Source of the DNA: Planctomycetes bacterium UBA1135
GTDB lineage: Bacteria; Planctomycetota; UBA1135
Direction of reading: 5' to 3'
Assembly (NCBI GenBank): GCA_002311925.1
Contig: DCAK01000033.1
Location: 2,153 to 7,558 of the forward strand
Length of the DNA: 5,406 bases
This document shows, piece by piece, positions 1 through 5,406 of the stretch. The first letter of the stretch is position 1; each line of letters begins with the position of its first letter. The notes under the pieces were generated by a model. The model saw only the letters and a list, made by a program, of their open reading frames with translations, made no database searches and was not told where the DNA came from. The position numbers were made by a program, and so were the translations under genes.

Positions 1-555
1 GCGGTCGGTCTCCAACTGGGTTTCTCCAGGCCCGCGAGCCCCGATGGCGCCCTCGGTGCGCTCCAGGTGGGTCCACATCCGCATGAGGCGCGGGCGGAGG
101 TACTGCATCTGGGCCAGCTCCACCTGCCAGCGGGCCTCCCGAGTCCGAGCCCTTGAAGCGAAAATGTCGAGAATGAGTTCGGTCCTGTCCACCACCCGAA
201 CACATACCTCCTCCTCGAGATTCCGGGCCTGGCTGGGGGAAAGGTCGTTGTCCACGATGAGGAGTTCGGCCTCATGCTGCTTGCAAAGCACGCCCAATTC
301 CTCGACCTTGCCCTTGCCGAATGCGGTCCGGGCATCGGGTCTGTCCCGACGCTGGTAATCGGAATCCAGGACGCGTGCGCCGGCGGCCTCCGCCAGCCCG
401 ATGATTTCCTCCATCGGGTCTTGAGCGCCTTCGCCGGCGCGCCCGGGAAGGAGGAGGGCCGCCGCAATCGCCCTCTGGGCGGGAGCCCTGGTGGATTCAG
501 AGCGACCCTTCAAGAACGGACGTGGGCCTGGAGCGGATGTGAAGACCCCCCGCAT
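1..555 (-). CDS. hflX: GTPase HflX, N-terminal part (runs off the left edge)
   Basis: HflX is a GTP-binding protein of the Obg/HflX class that binds the 50S ribosomal subunit and splits or rescues stalled ribosomes. Only the N-terminal nucleotide-binding domain and the start of the linker are present. Translating the minus strand gives the family landmarks in order: QRRDRPDARTAFGKGKVEEL near 352-293, then ELLIVDNDLSPSQARNLEEE, then VVDRTELILDIFASRARTRE, then VELAQMQYLRPRL with MWTHLERTEGAIG, ending with RGPGETQLETD at the window edge. The Walker-type GTPase domain lies outside the window. The start is uncertain. An ATG at 555-553 and a TTG at 513-511 are both in frame after a TGA at 564-562, and neither has a clear Shine-Dalgarno sequence. 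Either start overlaps the 3' end of nadB (by 59 or 17 bases), which suggests a nadB-hflX operon with coupled translation. Confidence 0.94.
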   Translation of the reverse strand, partial: MRGVFTSAPGPRPFLKGRSESTRAPAQRAIAAALLLPGRAGEGAQDPMEEIIGLAEAAGARVLDSDYQRRDRPDARTAFGKGKVEELGVLCKQHEAELLIVDNDLSPSQARNLEEEVCVRVVDRTELILDIFASRARTREARWQVELAQMQYLRPRLMRMWTHLERTEGAIGARGPGETQLETDR

Positions 556-2197
556 CGGCCGTCAGGACGGTATGGCATCGCCAGGAATCCTCGGCCGAAG
601 GATGATCGGTTCGGAAATGGGTGCCGCGGGTTTCCTTCCGGAAGAGAGCGGCCAAGGTCAGCGCCTGGGCCACCTGGACCATGTTCGCGATTTCCACTCC
701 CGCCGGAGTGAAGGGGCCCAAGTGAGCGAGATAGCCCTCCCATGCCTCCAAACGGGCCATTGCATCCTCAAGTCCAGCTTTTTCCCTTTCCACTCCGACC
801 TGCCTCCACATCAAGGATTTGAGGGAATAAGTCATGTCCAAGAGATGAAGGTCGGCGCCTTCGGGTTTGGTATAGGTTCCGGCTGGGGGCAGCAGAGGCC
901 GGCGGTCAGCCCGCGCAAAGCCCTCTCCCAAGGCCCGCCCAACCCGACGGCCATGCACCAGGCCCTCGAGCAGGCTGTTGGAACCCATCCGATTGGCCCC
1001 GTGGAATCCGGTGGCGGCGCATTCCCCCGTGGCCCGGAGTCCCGGAAGGGAGGTTCGGCCCTCGAGGTCTGCCCGGATTCCGCCCACGAAGTAGTGGACC
1101 GCCGGACGCACGGGAACCGAATCCTTTTCAAGATCGATGCCGAACACACCCGTGATGCGGGCAAGCTCGGGAAAGCGGTTGGCCGGATTCGGCACCCTGG
1201 AAAAGTCCAGGTAGACGTGGGTGTCCCCGGTCTCGACCATTTTCCGGAAGACCCCCCGACTGACGATGTCCCGCGGGGCAAGTTCGGCGTCGGAATGGAC
1301 CGACTCCATGAAGGCCGCCCCTGTCCGGTCTCTCAGAACGGCTCCCGCACCCCGGGTGACTTCGCTGATGAGAAAGCGGGCGGCGCCGGCGAGGTAGAGG
1401 ATGGTGGGGTGAAACTGGGTGAACTCCACATCCTGGAGTTCGGCCCCCGCCCGCAGGGCCATGGCGAGCCCGTCCCCGGTCGCGGATTCCGGGTTGGTGG
1501 TCTCTCTGAAAATCTGTCCCCCGCCGCCCGTGGCCATGACCACCTCGCGGGCTTCGATGATTGCCGGGCCAGCGGGACCCCCCGAAGACCCCGCGCCCAT
1601 CAAGCCAAGAATTCCGGCAACTTCTCCCTCAGCATCCTTGAGGAGTTCGACGGCGGTGAAGCCCTCGATGAGGTCCACCCTGGGATGGTTCTTCGCATGA
1701 TTGCCAAGAACCCGTTGGAATTCTCGGCCGGTCAGGGTGCCCCCGGAATGGAGAATCCGGGCGGCGCGATGTCCTCCCTCCTTCCCCATCGAGAGACTCC
1801 CGTCGGCCTCAAGGTCGAACCTCATCCCCAGACTCTGAAGCCATCGAATGGCTTGGGGCGCTTCCTCGGTGATGGCGTCGACGACGGAGGGTTCAGCAAG
1901 GCCGCAACCCACTTGCAGGGTGTCGTCCCCATGAAAGGCGGCGGAATCTTCTTCACCCATCGCAGCTGCGACTCCACCCTGGGCGTGATAGGTGTTGGTG
2001 TTGGAAATCTTCCCCTTGGAAAGCACCAGAACATGGAGACCGCTGTCCGCCGCCCCCAATGCGGCCGACAAACCCGCGACCCCGGTGCCCACCACCACGA
2101 CATCCCCGCGGTAAGTGGGGAGTTGCCGAGGCGCGTCCTCCATCCTTTGCAGGGGAGAGGCGGGGAAGAGGGAATGGATTTCCGGGGAAGCGGCCAT
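497..2197 (-). CDS. nadB: L-aspartate oxidase NadB
   Basis: This FAD enzyme oxidises L-aspartate to iminoaspartate, which NadA condenses with dihydroxyacetone phosphate to quinolinate, the first step of de novo NAD synthesis. The protein has 566 residues, slightly longer than usual (about 530-540). Visible motifs are the FAD dinucleotide fold GTGVAGLSAAL (37-47), TNTYHAQGGVAAA (67-79), EGGHRAARILH (140-150), TQFHPTILY (260-268), TRGAGAVLRD (281-290), HYFVGGI (378-384) and GFHGANRMGSNSLLEG (407-422). By motif position, E140, H263, R282, H378 and R413 correspond to the catalytic or substrate-binding residues known in E. coli NadB; I mapped these from memory. The helical C-terminal domain is present, so the gene looks intact. 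The ATG at 2197 has a weak upstream site. ATG codon 19 (2143) is an alternative that still keeps the whole FAD fold. No nadA or nadC is in view. hflX follows with overlap. Confidence 0.97.
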   Translation of the reverse strand: MAASPEIHSLFPASPLQRMEDAPRQLPTYRGDVVVVGTGVAGLSAALGAADSGLHVLVLSKGKISNTNTYHAQGGVAAAMGEEDSAAFHGDDTLQVGCGLAEPSVVDAITEEAPQAIRWLQSLGMRFDLEADGSLSMGKEGGHRAARILHSGGTLTGREFQRVLGNHAKNHPRVDLIEGFTAVELLKDAEGEVAGILGLMGAGSSGGPAGPAIIEAREVVMATGGGGQIFRETTNPESATGDGLAMALRAGAELQDVEFTQFHPTILYLAGAARFLISEVTRGAGAVLRDRTGAAFMESVHSDAELAPRDIVSRGVFRKMVETGDTHVYLDFSRVPNPANRFPELARITGVFGIDLEKDSVPVRPAVHYFVGGIRADLEGRTSLPGLRATGECAATGFHGANRMGSNSLLEGLVHGRRVGRALGEGFARADRRPLLPPAGTYTKPEGADLHLLDMTYSLKSLMWRQVGVEREKAGLEDAMARLEAWEGYLAHLGPFTPAGVEIANMVQVAQALTLAALFRKETRGTHFRTDHPSAEDSWRCHTVLTADAGGLHIRSRPTSVLEGSL

Positions 2198-2211
2198 CGA
2201 GGTTGCCGAGC

Positions 2212-2237
2212 ATTCTACCCCGGCGCGACAATTTCAA
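2212..2237 (-). promoter_or_regulatory. candidate nadB promoter
   Basis: On the minus strand a TAGAAT (2217-2212) matches the -10 consensus at five of six positions. TTGAAA (2237-2232) upstream resembles a -35, but the 14-base spacer is short. Transcription from this -10 would begin near 2205, leaving only about 8 bases before the ATG at 2197 but about 60 before the ATG at 2143. If the promoter is real, it favours the shorter NadB. A small palindrome, AATTT-C-AAATT (2230-2240), overlaps the -35 position. Confidence 0.22.
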
Positions 2238-2257
2238 ATTTCTCGGGATTTTGTGGT

Positions 2258-2285
2258 TTGTTAGGGTTTTGTTTGCCGATATCCT
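2258..2285 (+). promoter_or_regulatory. candidate promoter for the small ORF-lexA transcript
   Basis: TTGTTA (2258-2263) and TATCCT (2280-2285) each match the sigma-70 hexamers at four of six positions, with a 16-base spacer. They lie in a T-rich stretch that stands out from the GC-rich surroundings. A start near 2292 would place all of the inverted repeats at 2301-2345 in the transcript leader. The two imperfect direct repeats GGTTTGTT (2255-2262) and GGTTTTGTTT (2265-2274) overlap the promoter and could be a protein site. I could not match any LexA operator class I know. Confidence 0.28.
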
Positions 2286-2300
2286 ATTGGGACCTGTTCG

Positions 2301-2345
2301 CCCCATCCCTTGGGGTTCCCAGCCCAAAAACCCCATGGAATGGGG
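2301..2345 (+). promoter_or_regulatory. leader with four mutually complementary segments (possible attenuator or translation switch)
   Basis: Four segments are seen: 1 = CCCCAT (2301-2306), 2 = TGGGGTT (2311-2317), 3 = AACCCCAT (2329-2336), 4 = ATGGGG (2340-2345). Perfect pairings are 1:2 (5 bp, CCCCA with TGGGG, 5-base loop), 2:3 (7 bp, 11-base loop), 3:4 (6 bp, 3-base loop) and 1:4 (6 bp). Neighbouring hairpins exclude one another. Segment 4 carries the GGGG that would serve as the ribosome binding site for the ATG at 2353, so a 3:4 hairpin would hide it. No run of T follows, so this does not look like an intrinsic terminator. Double-stranded operator function is also possible. The pairing is seen directly; the regulatory role is inference. 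Confidence 0.4.
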
Positions 2346-2352
2346 AAAAACG

Positions 2353-2442
2353 ATGAAATCTCACTTCTTCACCGCCCACAGGCAAGAGATTGAGGCCACC
2401 CTCCTGGTGGCCGCCCTGCTCGTGGTTCTCATGGTTCTGTAA
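2353..2442 (+). CDS. putative 29-residue single-span membrane peptide upstream of lexA
   Basis: An ATG at 2353 opens a 29-codon frame ending in TAA at 2440-2442. A polar N-terminal half (MKSHFFTAHRQEIE) is followed by an uninterrupted hydrophobic tail, ATLLVAALLVVLMVL (15-29). That tail suggests a short membrane-inserted or tail-anchored peptide. GGGG at 2342-2345 lies seven bases before the ATG as a weak ribosome binding site. An in-frame ATG at 2335 would add six residues (MEWGKT), but that start lies inside the hairpin region. The stop is three bases before the lexA GTG and in the same frame, so the peptide and LexA are probably co-transcribed and perhaps translationally coupled. I recognise no family. 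It could instead be a non-coding leader that is open by chance. Its size and location recall small SOS membrane peptides such as E. coli TisB (also 29 residues), but I see no sequence likeness. Confidence 0.42.
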   Translation: MKSHFFTAHRQEIEATLLVAALLVVLMVL

Positions 2443-2445
2443 AGC

Positions 2446-3111
2446 GTGGCCAGGCCTCTGACCTCCCGACAGCTTGAGGTCCTGCAGGCTTTTGCACGAG
2501 CCAAGGAAAGCGCGTGCATTTCTCCCACCCTCGAGGAATTGGGAAAGGCACTGGGCATCAACCGCATCACGGTCTACGGCCATATCCAGGCCCTTCTCCA
2601 AAAGGGGCATTTGGAGAACCTTCTACCCGGGGCCTCCCGAGGATTGGAAATGACCGAGGCCGGCGAACATGTGGCCACGGGTCACCCACGCCAGGAATTG
2701 GCCCCTCTCCCTCCTTTCCCCGGGGAACTGTCGCCGCTCCCTTCGATTCCCCTCCTGGGGAGGATTGCAGCCGGTGAACCCATCGAAGCGGTCGAAAACC
2801 GTACCGAAATCCCCCTCGGAGATCTGCTCAAGATCGCCGAGGACACCTATCTTCTGGAAGTGAAGGGCGATTCCATGGTTGACGCCCACATTCAGGACGG
2901 CGACCTGGTCGTGGTCCGTAGGGACCGTCCCCCGAAGGACGGAGACATCGTGGTAGGGGTTCTCCCCGACGAGACCGCCACGCTCAAGCGTTACTACCCT
3001 CAGCCGGACGGGGGAACGATTCTCCAGCCCGCGAATCCCAACATGGCCCCCATCTTCTGCGAGGAATTGGAAGTGCGCGGGGTCGTGACCGGGGTCATTC
3101 GCCGGTACTGA
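2446..3111 (+). CDS. lexA: LexA repressor, SOS-response transcriptional regulator
   Basis: LexA represses DNA-damage genes as a dimer and cuts itself when activated by RecA filaments. At 221 residues it is slightly longer than E. coli LexA (202). The N-terminal winged HTH begins LTSRQLEVLQAF (5-16). It continues with SPTLEELGKALGINRITVYGHIQALLQKGHLE (26-57, recognition helix roughly 38-50) and the RGLEM wing (65-69). A proline-rich linker (about 82-101) is longer than usual. The S24 peptidase domain follows: cleavage bond A109-G110 in GRIAAGEP, nucleophile S143 in GDSM, general base K181 in TATLKRYY. All are intact, so self-cleavage is expected. The GTG start is supported by the family N-terminus, but no Shine-Dalgarno sequence precedes it. 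An upstream ORF ends three bases earlier, which suggests reinitiation. The 3' end overlaps the convergent gene by 17 bases. Confidence 0.96.
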   Translation: MARPLTSRQLEVLQAFARAKESACISPTLEELGKALGINRITVYGHIQALLQKGHLENLLPGASRGLEMTEAGEHVATGHPRQELAPLPPFPGELSPLPSIPLLGRIAAGEPIEAVENRTEIPLGDLLKIAEDTYLLEVKGDSMVDAHIQDGDLVVVRRDRPPKDGDIVVGVLPDETATLKRYYPQPDGGTILQPANPNMAPIFCEELEVRGVVTGVIRRY

Positions 3112-5406
3112 CGGAATCGGCAAGCCTTCCATAGAACTGGGCGATGCGGGGTTTTCCCGCGCGCAGAAAATTTCGCTTCAGGCTTTCATAGTCGCGAGCC
3201 TTGATCCCTGCCCAGGTGCCGCCGCTAAGGTCGGCGCAATGCCAGGTGCGGGGATTCATCTCGTTTACGATTGCCGTATCTCTGAGCAGTTGCTCCGGAT
3301 CCACCGGGCCCCGATAGATGGCGACCAATTGGCCGGCCGAATCCAAAAGCAAGCTGGTTGGAAGGGGAAATTCCTTGGACACGCCGAAGATTTCGTCCAC
3401 GACAAGCGACCACGCGGCAAGGTCCGCCGGACCGGCGTCTTTTCCCCAGGGCCCACCCTCCATCTGCCTTTGGGCCTCTCCGTGCTTGGAGACCTCGTCG
3501 GTGGACATCAGGACCACCCGGGGTCCCGCGGAGGAAAGGGCCTGGGACGCCGCCTCGAAATCCTGGAATTGCCGGTGGCAGTTTGTGCACCAGGTGGCCC
3601 AAAAGACCAGCAGGACGGGTTCCCCAATCAAGTCGCCCACCCTCCGACCCGGACGATCCCACGAAGACACTGGAAGAGGGGTAAGAGGCAATTTCGCCGC
3701 CACGACGGCCCTGGTAGATTTCCCTGGGTCGGGACCGAGATGCCCGTGGATGGCCTTGGGGGACAAGCCTCCAGCCCTTGGCAACAGGCTTCCATCGGAG
3801 GCCCCCTTTTCGAGGCGCCAATGGGCGTTCAGAGGAAGCTCGGAGAACACCTGCAAAGTACCGTCGGGCCAGCGGACCGTCACCCGGGCGGGCCCCTCGG
3901 CCTGGCCTGTCCCGAAATGAAGACGACGAGACGATTGGGCCAGGTACCCGTCTCCGGCATGGACGGTCTTGGTGAAGGATTGCCCCCCCACCTCCACCGT
4001 CACCCGAGCCCCGATGGCATCGGGCTGGACCTTGGACCCCTTCAATTCGAGGGAAAGAAACCCCCCGCCACCTTTTCCGACATTGCGCATGAGACGTAGG
4101 GTGGGCGCGGTCCGGTTGCGAAGTAGAAGGTCGAGCTTTCCGTCCATGTCCCAATCCAGGATTGCCAAGGCCCGCCCGTCGTCCGGGAAATCGAGGCCGG
4201 AGGCCGCCGACACGTTGGCGAAGGGCAAGCTGCCCGTGTTGAGGAATGCGCAATTCCGTTCCCGCCCGCTCCAGGAACCCCCCTCCTCATAGACAAGCTT
4301 GCCGATGGCGGCCCAAGCCTGGGAATAGGCGGAATAGGCGGAACTGTCCTCTGCGTCCCTGGGGGACTGCGACGTCACGCGTCGCCAGAAGAAACTTCAC
4401 AAATCATCCTTGTCGGCGCCGGTGACGAATCCGTTGGGGACGTAGATGTCCTCCCATCCATCGTTGTCGAAATCAACGAAATGGGCGCCCCATGCCCACC
4501 GGCCCATAGCCGTGCCGGATTCTTCGGTGAGGTCTTCGAAGCTTCCATCCCCACGGTTCACATAGAGGGTGTTGCCGCGGGCGTGCCTCATGTACCTGCC
4601 ATGGAGGTCCTGATGCTCCCCTTCCATGAAACGCGTTTCCTGTCCAACAATCCGCAAACCGGCCGAAGAGAACATGTTGCTGACATAGAGGTCCATGTCG
4701 CCGTCATGGTCGAAATCCGCCGCCGAGACGCCCATGCTGGCTCCCACACCCAGGGTTCCGGCCGCTTCAGCGTCCTCGATGAAGCGCCCGCCTCCCTGAT
4801 TTCGATAGAAACTGTTGGACCCGAAATCATTGGCCACGAAGAGATCGGGGTCGCCATCGTTGTCGAAGTCCTCCCAAAGCGCGTCCAGACTGAACCGCGT
4901 GTTGTCGGCATCCAGACCGGATTCCACGGTGGCGTCGACGAACACCCTTCGACCCTCGTTCCTCCAATAGAGATTCCGGCCCCCGTTGCGGGCATCGTGG
5001 TAGGGGATCGGCATGGCCGTGAGAGTCCCTTCCCCACCGGCGCGGTTGTAACGGCAGGCATAGAGATCAAGGTCGCCATCGCCGTCCACGTCCGCCGCGG
5101 CGATGGAATGGACATGGGAAGTGCCGAAGCCCTGGAGAACGCGGAAGTCCTTGAAACTCGCGCCACCCCGGTTGAAAGCAAGAACCAAGTTGGGCCCCAT
5201 GGCCAGAACCAGGTCCTGGTTCCCATCCGAATCCAGGTCGAGGATGAGGACCCCGCGGGTGTTCTCCAAAAACCCGACTCCGGCTTCCAGGGCTCGTTCA
5301 TAGGTTCTGCCATCGGCCCGATGGATGAACAATCGATTGGCGACGCCGCCGGGTTGAGCGGCGTAAATGTCCTCAAGGCCGTCTCCGTCCAGGTCCCCCA
5401 CGGCGA
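3095..5406 (-). CDS. CRTAC1-type VCBS/ASPIC-UnbV protein with C-terminal thioredoxin domain and in-frame UGA (candidate selenoprotein; N-terminus off the right edge)
   Basis: One frame of 769 codons enters from the right edge and ends with TGA at 3097-3095. It is interrupted only by a TGA at 4399-4397. Before that TGA lie six calcium-loop repeats of the form DxDxDG (starting at codons 5395, 5239, 5092, 4900, 4747 and 4504), typical of FG-GAP/VCBS propeller blades. After it come SFFWRR, RNCAFLN, a seventh loop DWDMDG (4156-4139) and LRNRTAP. The ASPIC/UnbV segment follows (DAIGARVTVEVGGQSFTK, AGDGYLAQSS, VRWPDG). Then comes a TlpA/AhpC-like thioredoxin domain with FWATWCTNCHRQF (Cys codons at 3589 and 3580) and a likely cis-Pro in PLPTSLLLD. 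The C-terminal 55 residues resemble the start of a helical repeat. Such proteins are usually exported, but the signal peptide would be outside the window. The function is unknown; calcium-stabilised adhesion or extracytoplasmic redox work is inference. If the TGA is a true stop, these are two pieces of a broken gene: the second has only a GTG at 4378 and no ribosome binding site. Confidence 0.85.
4367..4388 (-). promoter_or_regulatory. candidate bacterial SECIS hairpin
   Basis: Reading the minus strand, GCGACG (4385-4380) pairs perfectly with CGUCGC (4374-4369) around the loop CGUGA (4379-4375). Skipping one bulged G (4386) adds the pairs U4387-A4368 and C4388-G4367. The loop begins 17 bases after the UGA, is five bases long and has G as its second base. 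As I recall the general bacterial SECIS model, it asks for a stem of at least 4 bp, a loop of 3-14 bases, a G in the first two loop bases and 16-37 bases from UGA to loop; all are met. GC-rich hairpins also occur by chance in DNA like this. Confidence 0.5.
4397..4399 (-). other. in-frame UGA, candidate selenocysteine codon
   Basis: The codon sits between GADKDDL and SFFWRR in an otherwise uninterrupted frame. From memory, CRTAC1-type homologues continue through this junction with an SFFWR-like segment, so reading resumes exactly where expected with no base gained or lost. UGA ends nadB, lexA and this gene itself, so it is a normal stop in this genome. Recoding as selenocysteine would need the local hairpin plus SelA, SelB, SelC and SelD, none of which is visible here. 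Alternatives are a nonsense mutation, a sequencing error or plain readthrough. Confidence 0.55.

Noticed and set aside
2301..2345. Intrinsic terminator
   Set aside because: The hairpins are not followed by a run of T, and they lie before the lexA operon rather than after a gene.
491..2356. A 621-codon plus-strand open frame opposite nadB
   Set aside because: It is the antisense shadow of a complete NadB with all motifs. The translation is low in complexity, rich in Gly/Pro/Arg/His, and shows no domain.
2623..3132. Minus-strand open frame of 169 codons opposite lexA
   Set aside because: LexA on the plus strand is complete with every functional residue, and the antisense translation has no family features.
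3225..4253. Long open frames overlapping the CRTAC1-type gene: 3239-4099 on the plus strand and 3225-4253 in another minus frame
   Set aside because: They lie over a frame with clear ASPIC and thioredoxin motifs and show no recognisable domains. High GC leaves few stops in the other frames.
3095..4378. A separate thioredoxin/ASPIC gene starting at the GTG at 4378
   Set aside because: The GTG is inside the candidate SECIS loop, has no ribosome binding site, and would cut off SFFWRR, which belongs to the same domain. The upstream piece is in the identical frame.
3095..4399. Genome-wide UGA reassignment (codes that read UGA as Gly or Trp)
   Set aside because: UGA closes nadB, lexA and this gene at the expected ends. 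Reading through the lexA UGA gives no LexA-like continuation, and high GC does not suit a UGA-to-Trp code.
4397..5406. Tandem DNA repeat or CRISPR-like array
   Set aside because: The recurring GAxTTCGAC-like pieces are the coding sequence of DxDxDG calcium loops, with irregular spacing and divergent sequence. They are protein repeats, not a DNA array.

Overview
This GC-rich bacterial window holds four protein genes around one divergent intergenic region, plus a candidate small peptide gene. NadB, HflX and LexA do not fix a phylum. The long CRTAC1-type protein (FG-GAP/VCBS calcium repeats, then ASPIC/UnbV, then a thioredoxin domain) is a kind I associate with Acidobacteriota, Planctomycetota and similar environmental phyla. 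That placement is inference only.

Layout: on the minus strand at the left, the 5' part of hflX (ribosome-associated GTPase) runs off the left edge. It is preceded by and overlaps the complete nadB (L-aspartate oxidase, NAD synthesis), so the two look like an operon. Between nadB (leftward) and lexA (rightward) lie about 250 bases with candidate promoters, a set of alternative hairpins, and an ORF for a 29-residue hydrophobic peptide. The peptide ORF ends three bases before the GTG start of lexA and in the same frame. LexA has an intact HTH region, cleavage site and Ser/Lys dyad. Its 3' end overlaps by 17 bases the end of a leftward gene that fills the rest of the window and runs off the right edge.

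The main observation is in that rightmost gene. Its VCBS/ASPIC/thioredoxin reading frame is interrupted once, by a TGA at 4399-4397. The frame does not shift, the protein family continues directly across the TGA (...ADKDDL-[UGA]-SFFWRR...), and no credible start or ribosome binding site follows. A perfect GC-rich 6-bp stem with a 5-nt apical loop (CGUGA) begins 11 nt after the TGA, and the loop itself begins 17 nt after it. That fits the published general shape of bacterial SECIS elements. The economical reading is a single selenocysteine-containing protein. A nonsense mutation or a sequencing error is the main alternative. TGA serves as an ordinary stop in nadB, in lexA and at the end of this same gene, which argues against genome-wide UGA reassignment.

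The second observation is the lexA leader: four short complementary segments that can pair 1:2, 2:3 or 3:4, followed by the membrane-peptide ORF that appears to be translationally coupled to lexA.
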